Shown in pieces: positions 19,085-27,046 of a DNA stretch of 64,000 bases. Numbering within the stretch: the stretch's first letter is position 1; each line of letters starts with the position of its first letter. The position numbers were made by a program, and so were the translations under genes. This stretch comes from Ochromonas danica (lineage: Eukaryota; Sar; Chrysophyceae; Chromulinales; Chromulinaceae): positions 1-64,000 of the forward strand of contig VKHL01000093.1 in NCBI GenBank assembly GCA_015146655.1, given 5' to 3'. The notes under the pieces were generated by a model. It was not told the DNA's origin, searched no databases, and saw only the letters and a program-made list of their open reading frames with translations.

Positions 19085-19633
19085 TTATTCACGACCTTTG
19101 AGCAGCAAGTCTTTGGCTTCATTAATCTTGGCAGAGAGGAAAGCAGAGCCTCCTCTGTCGGGATGGTTGATCAGCAGCACTCGGCGATGCGCTTCTTTGA
19201 TGCGCTCCACTGTGGCCGTCTCTCGCACTCCAAGAATGAGCGCAGCCTCTCGTCGACTCATTTTCTCCTCAAATCCTCCATCATAGTAGTTGCGAGCGAA
19301 CCACGAAGAGAAGGCAGACGGCGAAGCATCCTCTTTGGCCTTGGCTTGGGTCTTTGCCTGCGCCTTCTGCACGGGTTCGTCAGCTGTCTCTTTGGAGGCA
19401 GCATAAGGCTCCTCAGGAGGAGTTTGGGGCAGACTCTGCTTATAAGTCTCATAAGCGGCTATCGCATAGCGGATGGTGACCGCAGCGCCGAGCATGGCGG
19501 CCCCTCCGACAATCAATGCACTCTCCGCTCGGCCAGAGCTGTGAAACGACTTTTCAAGAGGGCGAAAAGCACTTCTGGTGGGGCGAAGTCCCATAGAAGG
19601 CTTTAAGAGAGCTTTTTCAACGAGTCGCAACAT
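19085..19633 (-). CDS. PAM18: Mitochondrial import motor J-protein PAM18/TIM14
   Basis: Single exon, 182 residues from ATG 19633; the frame is open a little further but starts there with GTG. Residues 1-35 ([20 protein letters not shown]) are a basic presequence-like stretch. A membrane segment follows ([20 protein letters not shown], about 40-60), then an Ala/Lys/Gln linker and a C-terminal J-domain ([43 protein letters not shown]). The HPD that stimulates mtHsp70 is intact. PAM18 drives Hsp70 at the TIM23 channel; its inhibitor-partner PAM16 is encoded 5 kb away. Confidence 0.93.
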   Translation of the reverse strand: MLRLVEKALLKPSMGLRPTRSAFRPLEKSFHSSGRAESALIVGGAAMLGAAVTIRYAIAAYETYKQSLPQTPPEEPYAASKETADEPVQKAQAKTQAKAKEDASPSAFSSWFARNYYDGGFEEKMSRREAALILGVRETATVERIKEAHRRVLLINHPDRGGSAFLSAKINEAKDLLLKGRE

Positions 19634-19817
19634 GCTAGGAATAGGACAGGTTGGCTGAATGAGCACTGAGAAGAACCTCTTTCACACGCTCCACTGCTGC
19701 CCTTGTGGAGGAAGCATGGAACATTATTACTTTGCGCGGGAATGATAACTTAACAAGATTGCCCAACCCACCCAAACAAAATAGACTAGTTTAGTCTAGT
19801 TAAATCTTCCTCCTGCC

Positions 19818-21440
19818 ATGGCTTCTCTCTTCGAGCAGGCGAAAGCCTTTGGCTTCCATCTTTCTGAAGAATATATCCAAAGCGAAAGTGCACGCATTGA
19901 GAGTGATGGCGTGAGCTACCGCGACTTCGCCTCACTTCAGAAGGCGCTGCTGTTGTCTGACTTGCGAAAGCTGCTGACGCCTTTCTTCCCCGCCAGCCTC
20001 GCTGCAGCCCAGGCTTCCGAGATGGTGGTTGGCAAGGCAGTGCTGCAGATTGTCTCTATTGTGAACATAGCCTTGCCCAGCAAGCGCAAGTTCGAAGAGT
20101 CGAGTGGTCGCCTGCTGGCAGTCACTTTGACTGACGGTCACTCCAAAGTGGTGGGCATCGAGATGGAGCACCTCTCTGATCTACACGCCAACACTCCTCC
20201 AGGGGGGAAAGTGCTCTACAGCGGGGGCCCAGCAGTGCGTGGCCGCCTCTTGCTGACCCGAGCGAACCTGCGCTACCTCGGAGGTGAGGTCTCCTTCCTG
20301 CTTGACGCGCACCAGGCCAACATCACAGCCTTGCGCTTCAGAGCTATGGCCGACCCAAAGAGAAAGGAAAAGACCGTGAAGAAGGAGGTATCGAAGAAGG
20401 GGCAGGGACCTCTTCGCTTCACCCTCTTGGCCCTGTCTCCTCCTCCTCCTCCCGCCCCTCCTGCTCCGTCCTCAAAACCTTCTACAGGAGGAATTTCTTC
20501 CAAAGCATCTCCTAGTGACTCTAAGGCGACCTCTCAACAACGTCCCTCGAAGAAAGGAAAGGACCGTGACTCAGCAGTCAAGGCTCTTCATCCAGAAAAG
20601 TCAACCAGTCAAGAGACACTTGAGCGCCAGGAAGGGAAAGACAATACACAACACAGAGAGAAGGATAGAGAGCGGGCGAAAGAAGCTGCTAATGCTCCAC
20701 CCAAACAGCGCCAGCACAGAAAGGCTCAGCAACAAGCACAAAGCAGTGATGATCACCTAAACAGTCAGGAATCGTCATGTGGACAAAAGGGAATGTTAAA
20801 GAGTGAAGAAGGCGAGAACAGACTCACTGAGGGTCTGTCTTCGCTAGCCAGGCCTGGTCGTGGTTTGCGTGGAGGTGGCCAGAAAGGCAGAGGCGGTGGC
20901 GGCAGAGGCGGCGGTGCTTTGGAGGTGTCCGGCCTCGCCAACCAGCTCCACGAACAGCTTTCGCTCCAACCGTCTGAATCTGTTTCTGCCTTAAAGGGAG
21001 GCCGCGACAATGGTGCTCGCAGAGGAAGAAGTGCAGGGAGATTGAAAGGTGGAAGAGGCGGGGACTTTCCCTCTCACGTACCTCCTCCTCCCCCTCCTGA
21101 GTCGGCAATAACTGTATTGGCCAATCCTCTTCCACCGTCAGCTCCTGTGGAGAACTCCTCGGGCAAGCCTGATAGAGATGCGAGAAGAGGAGGAAGGGGG
21201 AGGGGGAGAGGAAGAGACGGCTCTGGCGAGAAAGTCGAGCCTGCGCGCAAACTTGATGCCTCTCACGCTCGCAATCTCATTCTTGCTGCTCTTCCTTCCA
21301 CCATCCAGGCGGATGATCAAGTCACACCTGCACAGCCTAATAGCCAAGGCAGGAATCCAAGTGGCAGAGGCGGTGGCGAAGGAAGGGGCAGAAGCAGAGG
21401 AGGAAGGTCTTCTGCCACTGATCCTATCTCTAAAATATAA
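19818..21440 (+). CDS. TDRD3/RMI1-like OB-fold protein with RGG-rich tail
   Basis: Single exon, 540 residues. Residues about 5-175 match the N-terminal DUF1767 plus OB-fold of TDRD3 and RMI1, which bind topoisomerase III: GFHLSEEYI, SDLRKLLTPFFP, AVLQIVSIVNIALPSK, AVTLTDGHSKVVGIEMEHL, NTPPGGKVLYSGG and YLGGEVSFLLD. The remainder is low complexity, Lys/Gln/Ser-rich, then RGG/GRGG repeats as in RNA-binding proteins. I see no Tudor or UBA domain, so this looks like a topoisomerase III-beta partner with an RGG tail replacing the Tudor. The family call is firm for the N-terminus only. Head to head with PAM18. Confidence 0.82.
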   Translation: MASLFEQAKAFGFHLSEEYIQSESARIESDGVSYRDFASLQKALLLSDLRKLLTPFFPASLAAAQASEMVVGKAVLQIVSIVNIALPSKRKFEESSGRLLAVTLTDGHSKVVGIEMEHLSDLHANTPPGGKVLYSGGPAVRGRLLLTRANLRYLGGEVSFLLDAHQANITALRFRAMADPKRKEKTVKKEVSKKGQGPLRFTLLALSPPPPPAPPAPSSKPSTGGISSKASPSDSKATSQQRPSKKGKDRDSAVKALHPEKSTSQETLERQEGKDNTQHREKDRERAKEAANAPPKQRQHRKAQQQAQSSDDHLNSQESSCGQKGMLKSEEGENRLTEGLSSLARPGRGLRGGGQKGRGGGGRGGGALEVSGLANQLHEQLSLQPSESVSALKGGRDNGARRGRSAGRLKGGRGGDFPSHVPPPPPPESAITVLANPLPPSAPVENSSGKPDRDARRGGRGRGRGRDGSGEKVEPARKLDASHARNLILAALPSTIQADDQVTPAQPNSQGRNPSGRGGGEGRGRSRGGRSSATDPISKI

Positions 21441-21594
21441 GCTTTGTTTTCTAGTAACGATCTGTTCTTTTATTACAACTGATAGCACTGACGTCGATAA
21501 AGAGAAAGCTCTCCTGCTCCTGTCGTTATGTACACCATCCACACATCCACAAACACGCCCTTGCTCGGAGTACCCACTAACGATGTAGGTACCT

Positions 21595-23119
21595 CTAAGG
21601 TGTGAATACCATTTTGCGCAGTCTCTGAGTGGCGAGATTGATCCAGAAGGCATTCTATTCATCAGGCAATGGTGAACCGTAAAAAATATGCATACATAAC
21701 AGAGGAAGAATAGTTTAGTCTTACCATGCGCGCGATCTGGGAAAATGGAGTAAGACTTTGTGACAGAAGCTCCTGTGTGGGGCGAGGCAAGAAGAGAGGG
21801 CGAAGCTTGCTCAAGAAGCCCAATCCCACCTGCACAGCCTGATAACACCAACCCAGAGGACCACGAGGAGGCAACTGCAGTAGTTGCCACAAAGCAAGCC
21901 CTTCCTTTACCTGCTTCGTCGAGTATTCGAGAAGAGCTCGAGAAAGATCATCTTCGCAATTGTCGAGAGCTTGGTCGAGCGCCACCACATCCTGCAAAGC
22001 GCTGTTGGCTCCCTGTCCAAGAGATCCGCCTGTCGAATGCGCAGCATCTCCCATTAACAGCACCCGACCACGCTCGTGGTGATATCGGTTACAACGTACT
22101 GTGCGTACTTCAGAGACGATTTGAGCGCGCAGGGCCTCCAGAGCCTCCAGTCTCGGTGCGCCATGTTGGGGATAGAAAGCTGCCACCTCCTCCGCGGCCA
22201 CCTGCAGACTAACATCAGATCGCAAGAAACGTGGCAACTCTGCGCGCCTCCAACTAACCAAAGTGCTCATCCTTCCTTTAGAGTTTTGCACCGAATGCTC
22301 ATCATCATCATTGCAGGTCGGGCTGGGAGTTGGAATGCAGAAGAGAGAGAAGTCTGCAGCACCATTTTCTAACGCATGGATGGCATCTGATTCCAAAGCC
22401 TTGGGGCAGTCCTCAAGCAGCACCTTATACTTCCCGGGCAAGACCACTTCTTCCTCTTCGAAACCTGTGTTGAATGGGTCAGCAGCAATCGCCCTACGCA
22501 CAGCAGATTGTACACCATCACATCCTAAAAGCAGATCGTACTCCAGTTGCTGACCATCTGCAAGCTGAACATAATGCTTCGACAAATCAATTCCTTCTAT
22601 GCGGCATCCATAATTGGACTGGAAGCGTCCCAAGACACCGTACGTCTCGTCCAAGTAGTCCACCATCGCGGCACACAAACGATTGCGCTGAATCAATAAA
22701 GTCGGAGGCAAGGAATCACCATCTTTTCCGTGCTTAGGTACAGGCTTGCGAATGGAGAACTTCTGTTTGCCAATATGTAAGAAGAAGGAGTCGCACTCAA
22801 CACCTTCCGTACGCACCCGCTCCCACAACCCAATAGACCGCTGCTGCTCCTCAAAGTAACGGAAAGCCGTCTGCCCTCGAATATTGAGTCCAAGAGAGAA
22901 AGCACGAGGCCCAGGAACTGAGTAGCGAGGATCATCTTTGGCCTCAACGAGATGCACTTCGTACGTTGCATCTCCTCGCTTTCGGCTGAGCAATGCCTGT
23001 GCTGCAAAGAGGCCAGCAGGACCACCACCTGCAATGACAACACGCACTGGTGGCAACAAAGTGAGACCCTCGAGCACAGGAAGGCTGCAAAAGAGCCACC
23101 AAGCCACTGCCAACAACAT
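21595..23119 (-). CDS. FAD-dependent monooxygenase, kynurenine 3-monooxygenase-like
   Basis: Exon 1 23119-21725, intron 21724-21655 (phase 0), exon 2 21654-21595; about 485 residues. Without that splice the frame would end at 21662 with a similar length, so the last 20 residues are less sure. Residues 1-20 (MLLAVAWWLFCSLPVLEGLT) are a signal peptide. The flavoprotein marks follow: VIAGGGPAGLFAAQALL (dinucleotide fold), LLGCDGVQSAVRRAI, and RVLLMGDAAHSTGGSLGQGA near residue 355. The family hydroxylates aromatic substrates with NAD(P)H. The substrate is not certain; kynurenine is only the nearest family resemblance. The leader suggests ER entry or plastid import. Confidence 0.8.
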
Positions 23120-23179
23120 CACAAGAGAAATGGAAAAGTGACCTCGCCTTCCTTCCCCCTGCTTTTCGCACTTTCGGGA

Positions 23180-23219
23180 TTCTGGGATTCAGTAATTCGG
23201 AATTTCAACTTTTCGCCTA
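23180..23219. promoter_or_regulatory. 8-base-phased TTC array between flavoprotein and WW-DM10 genes
   Basis: TTC recurs at 23180, 23188, 23196, 23204 and 23212, an exact 8-base step: TTCTGGGA, TTCAGTAA, TTCGGAAT, TTCAACTT, TTCGCCTA. On the other strand the units read CAGAATC-like, close to the CCAGATTT octamers elsewhere. It lies in the 162-base gap between two divergent starts. Function is inferred. Confidence 0.4.
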
Positions 23220-23281
23220 CTTTTCGCCGATCGTTTCCACACCTCTCGACAGGCCTTGGAACAAAAAGCCCGTGATATATC

Positions 23282-24085
23282 ATGAATTATGGCGCCAGTG
23301 AAGCTCTCATCATATCTATGCCCTTGCCTCCGCCATGGAGGAAAGAAGAGGAAGGTGGGGAGCTGATTTACTTCAATGAGGTTTCCGGCGAGCGAACCCG
23401 GTCACATCCCTTCTTGGCCTGCCTTGCAAACCAACAGCCGGACCAGACTCAGAGAAGAGAGGACGAATTAGTCGCAGATAGTCAAGAAGGAGGTAGTTTG
23501 GATCACCCTGCGGATGATGCAGAGCATCTTTCGCCTTCACTGTTGGAGCAGGAGGAGGGTCAAGACTCTCTTTCGGAATCCAAGCCAGCGAAGCAAGTCC
23601 TCTTTGAGTATCACTGCCAATGGAATGAGCGCGATGTCTTCGGTAAGGTCACTCTATATGGCTTGACCATTCGTGTGAACCCTGCGGACAGCAGTCATAC
23701 CTTCATCCGCTTCGATGGTATGGATGGGCAGTGGGAGTATGTCGCTCTGAAAGGTCCTCATGGTTCCTTGGAGCTGCATGATTTGTTTATTGGAGCTAAA
23801 GTCACTGTATTTGGGCGACATCTGACCATCTCTTCAGCCAACCTTGCAGCTGTGCAGTGGATTGAAAAGGAGCACAGACGCTTGCTCAAACAGCAAGAAA
23901 GTTTCCGTCGCAAGATCGAGAACGTCGGTCAAGTTCCAGTGGTTCGTAAGAGCGATGCTCAGTCTGTTAAGCATATAACTCGTGATGCTAAAGTCAAGGG
24001 TCAAGTCAATTTGCGTGCGGTGCTCAAGGACAACGCGAAGCTGGGAGAACAACTTGCAAATCTTGGTTTGGCCAGTCGAGTGTAG
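23282..24085 (+). CDS. WW domain plus DM10-like protein, probably axonemal
   Basis: Single exon, 267 residues. Residues about 13-45 form a WW-like module (PLPPPWRKEEEGGELIYFNE, then SGERTRSHPF), like the N-terminal WW of CEP164 with His-Pro at the end. After an acidic linker, residues about 105-190 resemble a DM10 domain of NME7/EFHC proteins: VTLYGLTIRVNP, TFIRFDGMDGQWEYVA, LHDLFIGAKVTVFGRHLTI. DM10 domains bind ciliary doublet microtubules. The C-terminus is helical and basic. The DM10 match is by eye. Head to head with the flavoprotein gene. Confidence 0.7.
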   Translation: MNYGASEALIISMPLPPPWRKEEEGGELIYFNEVSGERTRSHPFLACLANQQPDQTQRREDELVADSQEGGSLDHPADDAEHLSPSLLEQEEGQDSLSESKPAKQVLFEYHCQWNERDVFGKVTLYGLTIRVNPADSSHTFIRFDGMDGQWEYVALKGPHGSLELHDLFIGAKVTVFGRHLTISSANLAAVQWIEKEHRRLLKQQESFRRKIENVGQVPVVRKSDAQSVKHITRDAKVKGQVNLRAVLKDNAKLGEQLANLGLASRV

Positions 24086-24254
24086 ATCCTTCTTCTTTCT
24101 TCTCGCTCTCTCTCTCTCTCTTTTAGTATTGCAGAATTGAATGTTTTGTAAATTTGTACTATGGCAACCCTAGAAGTGGATAATGTGAGACAGAAAGGTG
24201 GCTCATATGAGTTGGACAATACATATGGCGTTCGAATAGTATCTTTGCTACAGG
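24086..24254. other. 3' region with CT microsatellite
   Basis: Begins just after the WW-DM10 stop and contains a (CT)n run at about 24105-24121. A short ATG frame on the plus strand starts at 24162, but I could not tie it to a gene. No RNA gene is recognised. Confidence 0.4.
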
Positions 24255-24440
24255 TTAATTGAGAGTGATATTCTGCGCCATTTGTACCCAACCACCAGCA
24301 ATGTTCCCGTGTATCATTTGCCGTGCAGCTAATAGTTCAGAATCTGGGAGTTTGAGGCTGTGCCGCACCGCACAGAGCGCACGTTGTGTGTGTGAGAATG
24401 GAACAGAAGCAGCGGAAGCAGCAGCAGTCTTTCCTTCCAT
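24255..24440 (-). CDS. Possible small protein (61 residues), unrecognised
   Basis: ATG 24440 to TAA 24255 on the minus strand, in a 445-base gap between two plus-strand genes. The peptide starts MEGKTAAASAAS and continues with a charged, helix-like stretch (SLKLPDSELLAARQMIHGN) and WVQMAQ. Size and composition would fit a small mitochondrial protein, but I recognise no family. Position supports it: it would be head to head with PAM16 (90 bases) and would restore the strict strand alternation seen across the window. Splicing at its end is possible. Chance open frame remains the main alternative. Confidence 0.35.
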   Translation of the reverse strand: MEGKTAAASAASVPFSHTQRALCAVRHSLKLPDSELLAARQMIHGNIAGGWVQMAQNITLN

Positions 24441-24530
24441 TGCTTGTGGACTCAAATCAGGTCAGTTCCACTCCCCTGCTCCTACTCCCCTCCCGCCCTG
24501 TCTTACACTAGTTTGCTTGCACTAAAAGAA

Positions 24531-25075
24531 ATGGCCTCTCGCATCATCGCGCAGTTAATTGTACAGGGTGCTTCCATCTTCTCCAAAGCGTTCGTCAGCG
24601 CCTATCACGAGGCCTTAAAAAGTTAGATCTTTGCCTCATTTCCCCTGCCATGCTGCAATCAACTAACTTGCTTGATTTGATTTCAGATGCTCGTGGTGGA
24701 GCTGCCGCTGCGGGCGCCGCTTCTGCTCGCGCGTCTGGACGACTTAGAATGCGCACTGACGAGGCAATGAAGATATTGAGCATTGAACCTCATGAGCTCA
24801 GTCGCAAGGCTGTATTGGAGGTAAATTCTTGAATCGTTTCAGTGCTGGTCTCACCTTTCATTCCTAGCTAACCTGATTTGGGCATGTGATAGAAATATGA
24901 TAAGCTATTCAATCTTAATGATCCTGGAAAGGGGGGCAGTTTTTATTTGCAGAGCAAGGTCTTTCGCTCGAAGGAAGCGCTGGATGCGGAGCTGGATCTC
25001 CGAGAAGCAGAGGAGGAGCAAGCGAAGGTGAAGCAAGACGAGCAGCCCCCGCACCAGGAGAAGGAGAAGAACTAA
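24531..25075 (+). CDS. PAM16: Mitochondrial import motor subunit PAM16/TIM16 (Magmas)
   Basis: Three exons: 24531-24621, 24687-24820, 24893-25075; 135 residues. Starts [20 protein letters not shown], the family's hydrophobic matrix-targeting N-terminus. The degenerate J-like domain reads [25 protein letters not shown] (across the second splice) and [23 protein letters not shown] is absent, as expected, since PAM16 restrains PAM18. The end is Glu/Lys/Gln-rich. PAM16 and PAM18 form a heterodimer at the TIM23 channel. Confidence 0.95.
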
Positions 25076-25230
25076 CAGTCAGACTGCGAAACTTCTTGCT
25101 AAATCTGTATAGAGTGATGTACATAACACGCAAGATTAACTTTCATGAGAGGAATAATGCTTTTCATAACAAGACAGATTACAAAGTGGCAAAATAGGGC
25201 ACAGGCATACAGGCTGACTTTTTACGACTC

Positions 25231-26400
25231 CTACCGACCCAAGCATTTCGGTAAACAATTCACATTCTGCCCCATAGCGATGACGATTTGTTTTCGATGT
25301 TCACGACAAGTTCTGATCTGAGCCTGCAGCTTCTGCGCTTCCTGTTGCAACTCTTGGAGTCGCCGTAGGAAAGCGCTTCCATTAACAGAAGTGTCCTCGT
25401 CTGCGATCTGAAACTCGGCAATCAGAGCCGAAATTTCCGAGGCAGAGAACCGACGGTTGAAGAGCTTGTTCATCTGTTGCTTGAACTGATAGGCTGTTAA
25501 TTGCCCCTCAAATCCGCGCAAATAAAGCCCATCAACTTCGTCTGTCACATCAACAAAAAGAGAAAGGTCTTTAAGTTTTTGAAAAGCAGACTCGCGGTCT
25601 CTGTCAGTATAATGTGCGATCTGCTTCGCCTCCCAGTCACGAATACGTGCCTCCTCTTCCTCTTGTCGCCGTTTCATTGTCTCCGTTTTCTTTATACGAA
25701 TAGCCATTGTTTCTAGCTGCATTTTCCATCGTGCCGAGTTCCCCAATGCAAAAAAGTAGCGTACAAATTCAACGCCATCAATCTTCTTTGATTGATCCTG
25801 GTCCATTCTGTCGAAAAGAGCATCCAGTTCAGCGGCATTTAACCTCACATTCAAACAACGGCAAAGCAGTGAATTGAACTCCTTTTTATCCAATCGCGCT
25901 CCTTGGAAACCAGAAAGGTGAGAATTATAGCTCTTCGCATCGTAGGAGATAGAGACTTTCGTGAGCTTTAAGTCTGCGTGCTCCAAAGGCGACAGTCGCT
26001 CTTTCTCCTCTGCCTCCTTTTGTTGTTGTTCGCGTCGAGTTAATATCTCCGAATCATCCATATCGAGCCTTGTTCTGCTTGAAGAAGATGATGAGCAGGA
26101 TGCTGACGACGAAATGGCGTTGACACGTCTATTTTCCATAAGAATGCGACGATAGTCCGTCATAACACTGCTCACTTCTTCCAGAGAGGACTTGCTAAGC
26201 TGCTCTAATCGATAAGTGGTCTTTAAGATTGAAGGGCCCTTCAAAGTCGTTCCTCGCTCGCGTCTCTTCCGAAGTTTCATCTCTTCCACTTCCTTAGCCG
26301 ACAAGCGCAAAGCAGGGAACTGGCGCAGTGATCGGAAGGCATGTAGCCTTTCATACTCCTCGGTCGGAACTAGCCCTTGTGAGAGTTGGCGGGTGTTCAT
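25231..26400 (-). CDS. EF-hand protein, unrecognised family
   Basis: Single exon, 389 residues. The N-terminus has YERLHAFRSLRQFPALRLSA, a motif shared with the neighbouring divergent gene. Residues about 60-130 are basic with a poly-Ser stretch and a Glu/Gln/Lys-rich helix. A good EF-hand is at about 205-220 (FDRMDQDQSKKIDGVEFVRYF) preceded by a degenerate one, and a second degenerate pair lies near 300-350 (LTAYQFKQQMNKLF, DEDTSVNGSAFLRRL). Four EF-like units with one good loop suggest a Ca2+-linked structural protein; the mixture with basic N-terminus is common in ciliary proteins. No orthologue is named. Confidence 0.78.
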   Translation of the reverse strand: MNTRQLSQGLVPTEEYERLHAFRSLRQFPALRLSAKEVEEMKLRKRRERGTTLKGPSILKTTYRLEQLSKSSLEEVSSVMTDYRRILMENRRVNAISSSASCSSSSSSRTRLDMDDSEILTRREQQQKEAEEKERLSPLEHADLKLTKVSISYDAKSYNSHLSGFQGARLDKKEFNSLLCRCLNVRLNAAELDALFDRMDQDQSKKIDGVEFVRYFFALGNSARWKMQLETMAIRIKKTETMKRRQEEEEARIRDWEAKQIAHYTDRDRESAFQKLKDLSLFVDVTDEVDGLYLRGFEGQLTAYQFKQQMNKLFNRRFSASEISALIAEFQIADEDTSVNGSAFLRRLQELQQEAQKLQAQIRTCREHRKQIVIAMGQNVNCLPKCLGR

Positions 26401-26531
26401 CGGTCCTGTTTTCTTCGGCTTGTTTGTCGTTTCGGTTTTGGCTGATCATCATCACCTCGGAAGACTTTTTCGTTTTTCGTGCGATTAAACCGTTTCGCTG
26501 CTACGACCTCACCTGCCGATTCAACAAAAGC

Positions 26532-27023
26532 ATGGAAGGCAAATTTCAGCGTAAGATACAGAAAAGATGCGAGAAAAAGAATTCTGAAACCTCGCTTTCC
26601 TACAATGAGAGAGAGGCAATTCATGCCTTCCAAATCTATCGTCACTTTCCGGAATTGAGACAGTCCTTGAAAGCCACAGAAGGCAAGAGATTTGGCCTCT
26701 CCAAACCTGTGCCTGGGATGGAGAATAAAGTAGTTTCCTTCGCTCGCTGCCAGTCTCCCACATTGTATCCGAGACCTCAAAGCGCTCCGCGTCCTCGCAC
26801 AGCTCAACCATCAACTTTTCCTTTCAGACACAACCAAGACAAAATTTTCGCCTTGCAACAAAAGATGACTCGGCTGCAACGCCAGAGTTGCTTCGAGGAT
26901 ATCCAGGGACTACAGCACGTGCGTAGAGTGATTTTGCACGAGTGCAATGAGATACGCAAGTCGCTATTGGATTCGAAAGGTCCTACTGCGGGACCACGAC
27001 CAAATGCAAAGAATCTTTCCTAG
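26532..27023 (+). CDS. Small basic protein sharing an N-terminal motif with its divergent neighbour
   Basis: Single exon, 163 residues from ATG 26532. Highly basic; residues about 25-50 contain REAIHAFQIYRHFPELRQS, matching YERLHAFRSLRQFPALRLS in the gene on the other side of the 131-base shared promoter. The middle is Pro/Arg-rich (RPQSAPRPRTAQPS), of the kind common in microtubule-associated ciliary proteins. The C-terminus is helical (LQQKMTRLQRQ, HVRRVILHECNEIRKSLLD). Function unknown. Its stop is 23 bases from the DnaJ stop on the other strand. Confidence 0.7.
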   Translation: MEGKFQRKIQKRCEKKNSETSLSYNEREAIHAFQIYRHFPELRQSLKATEGKRFGLSKPVPGMENKVVSFARCQSPTLYPRPQSAPRPRTAQPSTFPFRHNQDKIFALQQKMTRLQRQSCFEDIQGLQHVRRVILHECNEIRKSLLDSKGPTAGPRPNAKNLS

Positions 27024-27046
27024 CATTTACAACACTTTATCCTATC

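Noticed and set aside
21138-21594. Minus-strand frame overlapping the 3' end of the TDRD3-like gene
   Set aside because: Lies opposite RGG-coding repeats, and no splice from the flavoprotein gene leads into it; the flavoprotein ends at 21595.
24162-24380. Possible tiny two-exon plus-strand gene after WW-DM10
   Set aside because: A 31-codon ATG frame could splice to a short exon, but the product (about 50 residues) resembles nothing and overlaps the better minus-strand candidate.
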